From an uncultured Duncaniella sp. (GTDB lineage Bacteria; Bacteroidota; Bacteroidia; Bacteroidales; Muribaculaceae): DNA of 64,000 nt. Each line of letters begins with the position of its first letter. Position 1 is the stretch's first letter. Below, piece by piece: positions 27,735 to 36,618 of the stretch. The position numbers were made by a program, and so were the translations under genes. The notes beneath the pieces were generated by a model, which was given only the letters and a program-made list of their open reading frames with translations, made no database searches and was not told the DNA's origin. The stretch spans positions 62,001 through 126,000 of the forward strand of contig CATWQI010000009.1 of the NCBI GenBank assembly GCA_958352885.1, given 5' to 3'.

Positions 27735-27836
27735 AGGAACAAGAGATGATTGGAATATTAAGTTCTTTTATTTCTCACCATGCTTATATGCACCTTTCCG
27801 AATGCTTACGGAAAGAAACATTTTCGACTCAAAGCA

Positions 27837-27844
27837 CAAATTTA
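27837..27844 (-). promoter_or_regulatory. -7 box (TAAATTTG) of the Sus operon
   Basis: TAAATTTG on the minus strand matches the Bacteroidetes -7 consensus and lies 103 bases upstream of the susC ATG, leaving a leader of the length usual for Sus operons. No TTG is at the best distance; a TTTG lies 34 bases upstream. The gap 27735-28187 also holds a very AT-rich stretch (27845-27990), an inverted repeat at 28039 and the tpx terminator; no gene is visible. Confidence 0.5.
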
Positions 27845-28038
27845 GTGAAATATTTTTTAATTTTTTGATTTTTTCACACAAATTTTTACCCGTTAAAAGT
27901 AGCATTTTACCACAAAAACACCCCAAAAACCGACAAAATCCAAATTTCACCTGACAAAATACAACAATTTATCTACTATTTTTTCAAAAAACGTATCTAC
28001 CCGACCGCACTCCCGCACCTCCCACATCATGCCTTTAA

Positions 28039-28080
28039 AGCCGGTTCGACAAAAACACCAATCATAGGGTCGAACCGGCT
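28039..28080. repeat. Perfect 12-base inverted repeat, role unknown
   Basis: AGCCGGTTCGAC (28039-28050) and GTCGAACCGGCT (28069-28080) can form a strong hairpin with an 18-base loop. Neither strand has a good T run after it, so it is not a classic terminator; it lies between the tpx terminator and the Sus operon promoter. Confidence 0.6.
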
Positions 28081-28090
28081 CTTGGGACAA

Positions 28091-28121
28091 ATAAAAAGCG
28101 CACTCCCGAAGGAATGCGCCT
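28091..28121 (-). terminator. Terminator of the thiol peroxidase gene with a UUCG loop
   Basis: On the minus strand the stem GCGCATTCC / GGAGTGCGC (one G-U pair) closes on a TTCG loop and is followed by TTTTTAT, a strong rho-independent terminator about 67 bases after the tpx stop. Confidence 0.85.
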
Positions 28122-28187
28122 TATATACATTATATTCTTATCTGATTAAAAAGACACGCTCTGCCGCCAATCATATCGGCAAGCTTA

Positions 28188-28697
28188 TCAAATCTCGTCA
28201 CGGAGAACCTTGAGCGCAGCCTCATAGTCAGGTTCATTGGTGATTTCCTCCACGAGGTCACGGAAAAGAACCCTCCGGTTCTCATCAAGGATGACGACAG
28301 CACGGGTCAATAGCCCGGCGAGCGGACCGTCAACCAGCTGAACACCATATTTCTGACCGAATAGCGGAGAACGGAATGCAGAACCGAAAATCACATTCTT
28401 AATCCCTTCAAGAGTGCAGAACCGACCCATGGCAAAAGGCAAATCCATGGAGACACAAATCACCACGACATCCTTCAGCTTGGCAGCCTCCTCGTTAAAT
28501 TTGCGCACACTCCGGGCGCATACTTCAGTGTCAAGACTCGGGAAGATATTAAGAACTACACGCTTGCCGGTGAAATCACTGCAAAGAACCGGTGAAAGGT
28601 CCGGACCCGCAAGATGAAAACAGGGTGCGGTCTCGCCGATGGTAGGGAGCGTTCCGCTGGTATGACAGGCTTGTCCTTTAAAAAATACAGTTTCCAT
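28188..28697 (-). CDS. tpx: Thiol peroxidase Tpx (atypical 2-Cys peroxiredoxin)
   Basis: Tpx reduces hydrogen peroxide and alkyl hydroperoxides with electrons from thioredoxin. The sequence shows FPSLDTEVCARSVRKFNE with the peroxidatic Cys60 in the Tpx context (a Thr three residues before it), and VSMDLPFAMGRFCTLEG with the resolving Cys94, the spacing typical of Tpx. At 169 residues it has normal length. It has its own terminator, and the gap of 60 bases to the upstream gene suggests it may also be read through from it. No promoter box is obvious. Function is secure from the motif pair. Confidence 0.96.
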   Translation of the reverse strand: METVFFKGQACHTSGTLPTIGETAPCFHLAGPDLSPVLCSDFTGKRVVLNIFPSLDTEVCARSVRKFNEEAAKLKDVVVICVSMDLPFAMGRFCTLEGIKNVIFGSAFRSPLFGQKYGVQLVDGPLAGLLTRAVVILDENRRVLFRDLVEEITNEPDYEAALKVLRDEI

Positions 28698-28757
28698 ATA
28701 TTATTTCAGGGAAGTATTAAGTATTATCGTAATAAATTATTAATAAGGTTGGCTCTG

Positions 28758-29942
28758 TCAATTAATAAGAGCCATTGTCTGTAGAACAATATTTTCCACC
28801 TCGTTGTTGAATCCGAGATTAACTTTTTTCACTATTCCGTCCTTTGCCGCCATGATGATGACCGGAAGGGAAGACGCACCGCAGTCACGCACAAGCGCCT
28901 TTCCGTTCATAAGCAGATGCTCACCCTCTCTTATTTCCGGAACAATCGCCTCGATGGCATCCACATTGGTCGAATTGAACACCCAGATTACATCGGCATT
29001 ATATGGCAGGGAATCCACAGCCCCACGTACCGCCTTCACAAGCTCACCGTTGAACGAAGTGGAAGGGTCAAGCAATGCTATCACAGTAGGAGCGGCAAAG
29101 CCATCCCCCTTATGATAAGTGTAACGCTCTCCGGTAGTGGTCGGAAGAGAAAAAGTAGGAAGTGGAGTTGACGCAAGATTCTCTATACGGAAATTGCTCT
29201 CTCTGTATTTCTCGAACACGTCAGGATACATTGTCATAAGGCGTTGTTCGTCTATCGGCGCACAATCCTGTCCGTCGGTATACGTGTAATCCACCAGCAC
29301 AGTCTGCTCGGTTATGGACCCGGGATTACTCTCTGTATCGATACGGATGGGACGCAAAGTGGCGGAGTCGAATATGAATTCCTTCTCCTGCACAGTGACA
29401 TCATTGACGGTCATGACCGCCTTGACTGAAATCGCGCTGACACCGTTGTATTGGCGCGAAGGATTCACCGTAAGCTTATACCGTGGGTCGGCAGACATTT
29501 TTTCGAGCTCCAGCCCTATGTACTGTGGAAGCAAATCGGCAAATTGAGCGGCAGCCTGCACACCTACGCCCGTTGCTGTAGGGCGAAACGGTATCGAGTC
29601 CCAGGACACATGATACTCCTGCAACCTGTTGTCACGATAGCGGTAATGATTGCCGTCATAATATGCGGAAAAGCCCTGCACCTGCCCGTTGGGGGTGTCA
29701 AGAGTCCAGGTTATCAGATAGTCGCACGGGGAATATGAATCTGACTTCGCCACTGATGACTCAAGCTCAAGTCCGTACACCACATCCATGTCGTTCTGAG
29801 GCAACGTGACACTGAATTCCGCCTTGGACACAAAGCATTCCATCTCCTTAAGCCGTGATGCAATATCAGCAGTCCCCTGAGCCCACAGACCCAAGGGACA
29901 TAACGCTGCTAACACCATTAACAATTTTATAATCCCTTTCAT
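28758..29942 (-). CDS. LolA-like protein fused to a cysteine-free thioredoxin-like domain
   Basis: ATG 29942 starts a signal peptide (MKGIIKLLMVLAALCPLGLWAQ); an upstream ATG at 29975 would extend it needlessly. Residues 25 to about 235 look like the LolA/LolB-type half-barrel seen in many Bacteroidetes proteins, with DYLITWTLDTPNG, YYDGNHYRYRDNRLQEY and KEFIFDSATLRPIRID. Residues 265-394 look like a TlpA/thioredoxin domain: LPTFSLPTTTGERY, then ALLDPSTSFNGELVKAV, where a redox protein would have CxxC, and the cis-proline loop SSLPVIIMAAKDG. The CxxC is absent, so disulfide exchange is unlikely. It may bind lipid or protein. Probably co-transcribed with the upstream genes. Confidence 0.65.
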   Translation of the reverse strand: MKGIIKLLMVLAALCPLGLWAQGTADIASRLKEMECFVSKAEFSVTLPQNDMDVVYGLELESSVAKSDSYSPCDYLITWTLDTPNGQVQGFSAYYDGNHYRYRDNRLQEYHVSWDSIPFRPTATGVGVQAAAQFADLLPQYIGLELEKMSADPRYKLTVNPSRQYNGVSAISVKAVMTVNDVTVQEKEFIFDSATLRPIRIDTESNPGSITEQTVLVDYTYTDGQDCAPIDEQRLMTMYPDVFEKYRESNFRIENLASTPLPTFSLPTTTGERYTYHKGDGFAAPTVIALLDPSTSFNGELVKAVRGAVDSLPYNADVIWVFNSTNVDAIEAIVPEIREGEHLLMNGKALVRDCGASSLPVIIMAAKDGIVKKVNLGFNNEVENIVLQTMALIN

Positions 29943-29993
29943 AAAACAATAATTGACGTTCAGAATATACAACAACCTGACACCGCCAAGTGT

Positions 29994-30527
29994 TCAAGGC
30001 ACAAACTCCACTTCGAAGTCCTGACGGGGCAAATCCCGTCTGCTCACAGCAATCAATATATTCCCGTCCGTAAAGGTCATGCCGTAACGCATGCTGTCCG
30101 TCAGCTCCCGCTTCAGAGACCCGGCTCCACGGAGCACTATCACACCATCTCCGTCAAGCACATGACGCACCCTACGCCGGAACTCCTCTCCGCCGTCATC
30201 GCACATATCATGGTAATACTGGAACTCCGTTGCATCGGCAACGATTTTAACCCTGCTGTCGGCAAGCCGCAAGGTCTCTGCCACTTCACCGGGCGTACCG
30301 GAAGGGAGGGTGATTTCAGCAGGCGAAAAATGGCACACTATACGGAACAGCAGCTTAAGTTCCCGTGACGGTATGCCGCTTCCGGAAGCAATCCGCTCTA
30401 TATCCGGATAGGCGTAGTACGGCAACGGCTCCCGCAGCACACGGGTGACAAAGTAGAACGCAAAGGGCGAATGTATACCGAAACCCTTGCTGCGCCACCA
30501 CCGCTTAATTCTCGACGGCAGACTCAT
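29994..30527 (-). CDS. Degenerate class I SAM-methyltransferase-like protein
   Basis: The start is taken at ATG 30527 (MSLPSRIKRWWRSKGFGIHS); GTG/ATG choices nearby differ by only a few residues. The opening RWWRSKGFGIHSPFAFYFV is the hallmark of a Bacteroidetes O-methyltransferase-like family. The usual SAM-binding glycine motif after the first helix (ELGTSLGIS-like) reads TLPSGTPGEV here, and the 177-residue length is short of the usual 230-260. A loss of SAM binding is therefore suspected. It overlaps the end of the YfhO gene by 23 bases, so translation is coupled. Function unknown. Confidence 0.55.
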   Translation of the reverse strand: MSLPSRIKRWWRSKGFGIHSPFAFYFVTRVLREPLPYYAYPDIERIASGSGIPSRELKLLFRIVCHFSPAEITLPSGTPGEVAETLRLADSRVKIVADATEFQYYHDMCDDGGEEFRRRVRHVLDGDGVIVLRGAGSLKRELTDSMRYGMTFTDGNILIAVSRRDLPRQDFEVEFVP

Positions 30528-33099
30528 TTTCCACAATGTCGGGACGCTTCTTTCCGCCCCCGTTGGACCGCATCACGGCTGTCACCACTGCGGCGCACAC
30601 CATTATATATATAAGTATTATCGATATGGTTGCCACTGTATCGGTTGTGCCAAGCGACTTGGGATCAAACACCATCTCCACAGTATGGTCGCCCGCAGGG
30701 ATATCGATAGCACGCAACAGATAGTTGACACGACCTATACCTACCTCTTTGCCGTCAACCTTAGCTGTCCACCCCCATGGGAAAAACACTTCGGAGAACA
30801 CAGCCACACCTCCGTTTGCGCTGTGCGCGCGGTAAGTGAGCCTGTTAGGCGCATATGTGGTCTCATATATGGTATCTCCGGGCGACACAGGCTTCGACAT
30901 TCCGAGCACATCACGGAACTTCACATCTGCCACAGCCACCGAGTCAGGCGATATGACATCAAGAGCCGCCATCTCCTCGTCAGGAGTGTCCACATACGAC
31001 ACCTCGCCGACAAACCATGCGTTGCCCAGCGCCTCGGGATTGACAAGCGGTTGCCCGTCCATCCCCACTATATACTTGGCATTAAGCATATTCAGCACAT
31101 TCCAGTCGGAATTATCCTCCGTACCCTGGGTGAAATGGCTTAGATGACGGTCTATCATATCCTGGTAACGGGTAAGCTTAGCAGCATGGTAACCGCCAAT
31201 CATCTTGTGGTAATACGATGGGTCCGCGCTGTAAAAGCGAGGTATGTCCATGACACGATAATTCATGGCAGTATCCTGAAGTATCGCCTCGTCCACAGGG
31301 GTCTTGGCAATGGGAGCACCGACAGTCAGTCTCTTCGCCACGAAACTCTCATGGTTGATATAACGCTTGTTGACAGCATACAAATCGCCGAGCACAAGCA
31401 CCCCGACAGCAGCGAGGGCAATCCCTGCCGACACCTTGCGGCGCATATAAAGCACGAGGAACACAAAACCGGCACCAAGTATAAGGAAACTGCGCAAGGC
31501 ATCAGCCGACACGAGCCCCTCGCGCAGAGACTCCACAGCCGAGTATATTCCGGGATTCTGAAGGCTGAACTGGCGGGCGGTTGCCGAGTCATAACCCTGC
31601 TGCATCAGCGAGGATGTGATGTACTGGTCTATCATCCTGTCATTATCGGTAATCACACCTCCGAACATTCCCGGAGCTATAAATCCGAGCGCACAGATGG
31701 CGAGACTTATGCCAAAGCACCAGAACACCGGACGCTTGAACCGTTCAAAAGAATCAGGCGTGGTGACAATCTTCTGGAGAGCCATGGCTGCAAGCAGCGG
31801 CATGGTAAACTCAGCTATGACAAGTATGCTTTCGACAGTACGGAACTTCGAGTACATCGGAACCACCGAAAGCATGATGTCGGTAAACACCATGGCGTGA
31901 CGACCCCATGCCAGCACTACAGAAAATACAGTCAGCGCCACAAGAGCCCATTTCATCGGACCCTTGACTATCACACAGCCGAGCAGGAAGAGCGCAAAGA
32001 CGAGAGCTCCCACATAAACCGGACCGTTGGTCCCTTCCGGATCCCCGAAGTACTGGCTCATATAGCTGAGATACTGCGACTGCATCTGGTCAATCTTCCC
32101 CTCCTCTGCCATCTTGGCAGCCCCGTCAAGGTCGCTGAGATTCATCATCACGAACCTCCCCTTCTCCGGCTTGACGGACGAACCACCTTTTATATTAGGA
32201 ATAAGGAGCGAGAATGTCTCCGAGGGCTGATAGCTGTACTGGGTTATATAATCCTTGTCAAGACCGCCATGCGACGCTTCACCGCCCTGTGTCGCAATCT
32301 GTGTCAGCTCGCTGTGCTGTCCGCGCATGGTCTCTTTGGAGTACTCGTATGTGTTATACAGGCTTGGAAGGTTCGCTGCCACGGCAAGCACCGCAGCCAC
32401 GGCAAGCGCTCCGGTAGCGATGCCCCACTCCTTGATTTTTTTATCCTTGACCGCCATTGTGAAGTAAGCAGCCACCACACCGATGATTACAAACAGGAAA
32501 TAGTAAGTCATCTGTACATGATTGGAGGCAATCTGCATCATGGCAAACACGGCAGCCAATGCGCCACCGGCAAGATAACGTCCCCGATAGCACAGAACTA
32601 TGCCGGCGATTGTGGGGGGTATATAGGCAAGTGTCACGAACTTCCATATATGTCCCGCACCTATTATAATAATGAAATAAGACGAGAAACCGTAGGCAAC
32701 AGCCCCTATCAGCGCTATGTACCACCTCATCTTCATGGCAAGCAGCAATATGAAGAACCCCGTCATCATCATGGCAAGCAGTGACGAAGGTGACGGCAGC
32801 CCGAGACTCATCACAGAGTTAATCCATGTGTAGAGCGAACTGGACGGATAGGACGGGGATATCTGGAATGTGGGCATACCGGAAAAAAGAGAATTGGTCC
32901 AGCGTGACACTTCGCCGGTAGCCTCGGCATACGCTTTTGCCTCCTGCCCTATAGCCGCACCCTGCTGCATGTCATGCTGTCGCAGCTCATTGCCCTGCGA
33001 GGCATCGGGGTAGAAGAAAGCGAATGCTATGACTGCGATTATTATCAGCCCGCCTACAAACGTGAGGAGACCGCTATATTTTTTCAATGTTTCTGACAT
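30505..33099 (-). CDS. YfhO family polytopic membrane protein
   Basis: YfhO proteins are large GT-C-fold-like membrane proteins implicated in glycosylation of wall or surface polymers in Firmicutes; the Bacteroidetes members are uncharacterised. At 864 residues it has about twelve hydrophobic helices: YSGLLTFVGGLIIIAVIAF at the start, then FILLLAMKMRWYIALIGAVA, GGALAAVFAMMQIASNH and others to residue 600. A large periplasmic-looking domain follows (SADPSYYHKMIGGYHAAKL, YLLRAIDIPAGDHTVEMVFD), and a last helix (TVATISIILIYIMVCAAVV) precedes a charged tail. Its 3' end overlaps the methyltransferase-like gene. A lipoprotein gene lies 45 bases upstream. A long plus-strand ORF over it is a shadow. 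Confidence 0.88.
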   Translation of the reverse strand: MSETLKKYSGLLTFVGGLIIIAVIAFAFFYPDASQGNELRQHDMQQGAAIGQEAKAYAEATGEVSRWTNSLFSGMPTFQISPSYPSSSLYTWINSVMSLGLPSPSSLLAMMMTGFFILLLAMKMRWYIALIGAVAYGFSSYFIIIIGAGHIWKFVTLAYIPPTIAGIVLCYRGRYLAGGALAAVFAMMQIASNHVQMTYYFLFVIIGVVAAYFTMAVKDKKIKEWGIATGALAVAAVLAVAANLPSLYNTYEYSKETMRGQHSELTQIATQGGEASHGGLDKDYITQYSYQPSETFSLLIPNIKGGSSVKPEKGRFVMMNLSDLDGAAKMAEEGKIDQMQSQYLSYMSQYFGDPEGTNGPVYVGALVFALFLLGCVIVKGPMKWALVALTVFSVVLAWGRHAMVFTDIMLSVVPMYSKFRTVESILVIAEFTMPLLAAMALQKIVTTPDSFERFKRPVFWCFGISLAICALGFIAPGMFGGVITDNDRMIDQYITSSLMQQGYDSATARQFSLQNPGIYSAVESLREGLVSADALRSFLILGAGFVFLVLYMRRKVSAGIALAAVGVLVLGDLYAVNKRYINHESFVAKRLTVGAPIAKTPVDEAILQDTAMNYRVMDIPRFYSADPSYYHKMIGGYHAAKLTRYQDMIDRHLSHFTQGTEDNSDWNVLNMLNAKYIVGMDGQPLVNPEALGNAWFVGEVSYVDTPDEEMAALDVISPDSVAVADVKFRDVLGMSKPVSPGDTIYETTYAPNRLTYRAHSANGGVAVFSEVFFPWGWTAKVDGKEVGIGRVNYLLRAIDIPAGDHTVEMVFDPKSLGTTDTVATISIILIYIMVCAAVVTAVMRSNGGGKKRPDIVENESAVEN

Positions 33100-33144
33100 T
33101 TCTGAATGATTTAATCGTAGATTATTGAGTATTCGACATGACGG

Positions 33145-33702
33145 TTACTCCGCCGGACGTAATTCAAGCGGCAGCTCGTCAGCTTTTTTTGCGGAATCGA
33201 CCGCCACAGTGTCTGCACGGACCGGCTCCGGAGCCACAAGACTTCCATCCTGCACAGCATCGTACTGCGTCAGCTTCGAACGGAATGCCGTGGCAAGCGA
33301 ATCGAAATTGATTTCCGGATTAATCTTGCGTGCCTTATCAAACGCCCTTCTGGTATCTTTGGGGTTGGCGCTCAAAGCTATGTCATACACATCCACAAAC
33401 TTGCGCAGAGTTTCAAGGTCGCGCCTGGTGTTCTTGCTGGCAACCGCGTCATTATGAACCGTCAGAAATGCCATGAGCACCTGCACGGTCTGCTCTGGTG
33501 TGAAATCATCCACAAAGAGCGACATACTGTCAGCCATAGCCGATGCTTCCGCAATGTTACCAACCGACAGCGCCTCTGCAAGCTGCGTGTTCTGCTCCTC
33601 AGTAATCTCCGCCACCTCTGCCGGCGACTCTTTCTTACCTCCGCAAGCCACAAGGCATGTCAACGCCACGGTCACGGTTATCATTGATAATATATGTTTC
33701 AT
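33145..33702 (-). CDS. Hypothetical helical lipoprotein
   Basis: The signal ends in a lipobox (ALTCLVACGGKKES), so the mature protein should be anchored to a membrane by Cys20. The 165-residue mature part is predicted helical and charged, with a TPR-like rhythm in LAEALSVGNIAEASAMADSM, and a short acidic-proline C-terminal tail (PLELRPAE). I do not recognise a family. It heads the minus-strand unit lipoprotein-YfhO-methyltransferase-like-LolA-like, with a very good Bacteroidetes promoter directly upstream. Confidence 0.75.
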   Translation of the reverse strand: MKHILSMITVTVALTCLVACGGKKESPAEVAEITEEQNTQLAEALSVGNIAEASAMADSMSLFVDDFTPEQTVQVLMAFLTVHNDAVASKNTRRDLETLRKFVDVYDIALSANPKDTRRAFDKARKINPEINFDSLATAFRSKLTQYDAVQDGSLVAPEPVRADTVAVDSAKKADELPLELRPAE

Positions 33703-33725
33703 AACTTTTATGTATTTGCCTCTTG

Positions 33726-33757
33726 CAAAGTTACAGCATTATTTTCAGCTACACAAA
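33726..33757 (-). promoter_or_regulatory. Consensus Bacteroidetes promoter for the lipoprotein-YfhO unit
   Basis: On the minus strand TTTG (33754-33757), 20 bases, then TAACTTTG (33726-33733) match both boxes of the consensus at ideal spacing, 23 bases before the lipoprotein start. The remaining gap to the next plus-strand gene (33758-34021) holds only the divergent -7 box at 33928. Confidence 0.8.
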
Positions 33758-33927
33758 AAAATTAGAATCAGTATGATACAGCAATATCCATAACACCTGC
33801 CACTGACGCATGCTGCACGGCATCAAAATAAACGCATCACGCCCAACAGGAAAATCTGACCAATTTCTCTCCCATCCTTAACCAATTATAATTGACTGAA
33901 AATAAACTTTTACTGCCGGAAAGAAGT

Positions 33928-33935
33928 TATATTTG
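33928..33935 (+). promoter_or_regulatory. -7 box (TATATTTG) of the efflux operon
   Basis: TATATTTG fits TAnnTTTG and lies 86 bases before the preferred TolC start at 34022. No TTG lies at 19-21 bases upstream. An in-frame ATG at 33950 would be only 15 bases after the box. Confidence 0.5.
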
Positions 33936-34021
33936 CAGACACATTTCCCATGCGCTCCCCCAGGCGGAAAGTCGCATCCGACAATGTTCATAACTCACGT
34001 TTTCAAGTCAATTTGTTTATA

Positions 34022-35485
34022 ATGGTTCTCCGTAGATTTATCCTGACCACCTCAATCCTCACTGCGCTGATAGCTTCCGCCCAGAGCGACACAAATCCAG
34101 CAGTGGACGTGATGACTTTGGAGCAGTGCAGGCAGACAGCACTCGCCAACAACAAGAATCTCCGCAAATCCGCCCGTGAAATCGAGGCTGCGAAGTATCA
34201 GAAAGATGAAGCATTTGCCGCTTATCTCCCCTCTCTCGACTTCGCAGGCGGCTACATGTATAACCAGAAAGGGATTTCAGTCCTCGACAAGGACCAGTAC
34301 CTCCCCGTAGAGACATTCGACCTCGAAAAGAAAGGCTATGAAATGGGGCTTGTGAAAAATCCCCTCACGGGAGAGCCGATACAGGTCAACGGACAATACG
34401 TGCCAGAACAGGTTGCCCTTTTACCGAAAAAAGCGCTCGAGTACGATATCCACAACGTCTTTTTCGGTGCAGTCACTCTCACACAGCCTATCTATATGGG
34501 TGGCAAGATAGTGGCAATGAACAAAATAACCGGCTACGCCGAACAGCTTGCCACCTCAATGCACGACAATCAGGCTCAGGACGTCATTTATGCCGTCGAT
34601 GCCGCCTACTGGCAGGTAGTCTCGCTCAAGGCCAAACAAAAGCTCGCTGTCAGCTACGTGAACCTCCTCGACACCCTCCAGCGCAATGTCCGTCTGATGG
34701 TGGAGCAGGGAGTGGCGACCAAGCGTGACCAGCTCACAGTGGATGTGAAGCTCAATTCAGCCCAGGTCGACCTCACAAAAGTAAATAACGGACTCGCACT
34801 CTCACGCATGGCTCTCGCACAGGTGTGCGGACTACCGGTCAACACCGTGTTTACCCTCGCCGACGAAGATGCCGAAAATATCCGCACCGAAGCGCCTGTG
34901 GCGAAGGAATACGACATGCAACAGGTCTACCGTGACCGAGACGACCTGCGTGCCCTGGAGCTTGGAGTGAAAATCTACGGCGAGAAGGCAAAAGTGGCAC
35001 GCTCGTCAATGCTCCCCAACATAGCCCTTGTTGGCACATATTCATTTTCCAACCCCAACATGTTCAACGGCTTCAAGAACCGTTTCAACGGCATGTTCTC
35101 GGTCGGAGCGATGGTAACCATTCCTATATGGCACTGGGGTGGCAATTACAACAAATATCGTGCCGCCAAGGCTCAGACCCTTGCAGCCGAGATGGAACTT
35201 GAAAACGCCAAGGATTTGATTGACCTTCAGGTCAACCAGGCATCATTCAAAGCGCAGGAGGCAATCAAAACTTACCAGATGACCGAAGCGAACCTAAGGG
35301 AAGCCGACGAGAATCTGCGATGCGCCGACGTGGGATTCCGTGACGGAGTAATGACAATCGACAATGTCATGGAAGCTCAGACCGCCTGGCTCAAAGCCCA
35401 TTCCGAGAATATAGACGCGAGAATCGACATATACCTCTGCGACGTATACCTCTCAAAAGTGCTCGGCAGACTGTCAATCGATTGA
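34022..35485 (+). CDS. TolC family outer-membrane efflux protein
   Basis: TolC-type proteins form the trimeric outer-membrane exit duct of a tripartite pump. ATG 34022 opens a good signal peptide (MVLRRFILTTSILTALIASAQ), giving 487 residues; the in-frame ATG at 33950 would put 24 polar residues before it. The body has the two-fold OEP repeat: LEQCRQTALANNKNLRKSAR with YLPSLDFAGGYMY in the first half, and SMLPNIALVGTYSFSNP with QTAWLKAHSENIDARIDIYL in the second. The gene starts a four-gene plus-strand operon with an HlyD-type adaptor and two ABC-2 permeases. Confidence 0.95.
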   Translation: MVLRRFILTTSILTALIASAQSDTNPAVDVMTLEQCRQTALANNKNLRKSAREIEAAKYQKDEAFAAYLPSLDFAGGYMYNQKGISVLDKDQYLPVETFDLEKKGYEMGLVKNPLTGEPIQVNGQYVPEQVALLPKKALEYDIHNVFFGAVTLTQPIYMGGKIVAMNKITGYAEQLATSMHDNQAQDVIYAVDAAYWQVVSLKAKQKLAVSYVNLLDTLQRNVRLMVEQGVATKRDQLTVDVKLNSAQVDLTKVNNGLALSRMALAQVCGLPVNTVFTLADEDAENIRTEAPVAKEYDMQQVYRDRDDLRALELGVKIYGEKAKVARSSMLPNIALVGTYSFSNPNMFNGFKNRFNGMFSVGAMVTIPIWHWGGNYNKYRAAKAQTLAAEMELENAKDLIDLQVNQASFKAQEAIKTYQMTEANLREADENLRCADVGFRDGVMTIDNVMEAQTAWLKAHSENIDARIDIYLCDVYLSKVLGRLSID

Positions 35486-35576
35486 ATTCCACCACTCACG
35501 CCCGTAGCCTAAAGTCACTGAGCTGAAAACCACCGGTTCAACTATTTAATCTGAAACTCTAAATCTACTATTTGAT

Positions 35577-36599
35577 ATGTCTGATATAACAAAAGCCTCC
35601 TCCGCTTCAGCCGAGAAGCGGGAGAACAAGATTCTCTTAACATCAATAGGCATTCTGGCAGTACTGTGCATAGTGCTCGCTGTAATAGGATTCTGCTTCC
35701 TCAACAAGCCTTCGGAAATAATCGAAGGACAGGCGGATGCCACCTCGATACGCATCTCAGGCAAACTACCGGGACGCGTAATGGAAATATACGTCCGCGA
35801 AGGCGATGTCGTGAAAGCCGGCGACACACTCATCCACATCCACTCATCTCTCGCCGACGCCAAACTACTCCAGGCACAAAGCATGGAGAACGCCGCAAAG
35901 TATCAGAACGAAAAAATTGATGCCGGCACACGTTCCCAGATAGTCCAGTCGGCACGCGACATCGTTGCGCAGGCGGAAGCCGCTGTAGGCATCACACAGA
36001 AGACATACACCCGCATGGAAAACCTCTACAAGGAAGGTGTGATATCCGAGCAGAAACGCGATGAGGCTAAAGCCGCATACGATGGAGCCGTGGCTGCCCA
36101 CAAAGCCGCCAAAAGCCAGCTCGACCTTGCGCTCGCAGGTGCCCAGAAAGAGGACAAGGCAAGCGCAGCAGCGATGGTTGACGTTGCCAAGGGGGGCGTA
36201 GCGGAAGTGCAGAGCCTCCTTGAGGACCAGTACCTGCTCGCCCCGTGCGACGGACAGATTGACCAGATATACCCCGAGGAAAGCGAACTTGTATCGTTGG
36301 GTGCTCCGCTCATGAGCCTGCTTAAACTCCAGGACAAGTGGGTTACTTTCAATGTCCGGGAGGAATTCCTCAACGACATGAAGCTTGGAAACGAAATCGA
36401 GATAATGATACCGGCGCTCGACAAGAAAAAGGCAAAAGCAAGGATTTATTACGTCCGCGACCTCGGCTCATATGCCAACTGGCAGGCAACCAAGGCGACC
36501 GGCGAATGGGACAGCAAGACTTTTGAAGTCAAGGCAAGAACCCTCGACACCATACCCGACCTGCGTCCAGGCATGACAGTTGTATATTTCCTGAAATAA
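35577..36599 (+). CDS. HlyD/EmrA-type membrane fusion protein
   Basis: The adaptor links the inner-membrane transporter to TolC. It has one N-terminal membrane helix (residues 20-42, LLTSIGILAVLCIVLAVIG), then the barrel-sandwich lipoyl half ISGKLPGRVMEIYVREGDVV, a long helical hairpin (residues 95-205), the second lipoyl half LAPCDGQIDQIYPEESELV and a beta-barrel domain ending LRPGMTVVYFLK. At 340 residues it is a typical short HlyD-D23 member. It lies 91 bases after the tolC gene and 19 before the first permease, so it belongs to the same operon. Confidence 0.93.
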   Translation: MSDITKASSASAEKRENKILLTSIGILAVLCIVLAVIGFCFLNKPSEIIEGQADATSIRISGKLPGRVMEIYVREGDVVKAGDTLIHIHSSLADAKLLQAQSMENAAKYQNEKIDAGTRSQIVQSARDIVAQAEAAVGITQKTYTRMENLYKEGVISEQKRDEAKAAYDGAVAAHKAAKSQLDLALAGAQKEDKASAAAMVDVAKGGVAEVQSLLEDQYLLAPCDGQIDQIYPEESELVSLGAPLMSLLKLQDKWVTFNVREEFLNDMKLGNEIEIMIPALDKKKAKARIYYVRDLGSYANWQATKATGEWDSKTFEVKARTLDTIPDLRPGMTVVYFLK

Positions 36600-36618
36600 A
36601 ATTTAATCATCCACTCCT

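Noticed and set aside
31144..32784. 546-codon open frame on the plus strand opposite yfhO
   Set aside because: The protein is His/Arg-rich low-quality sequence with no recognisable domain; the YfhO gene on the minus strand explains the region.
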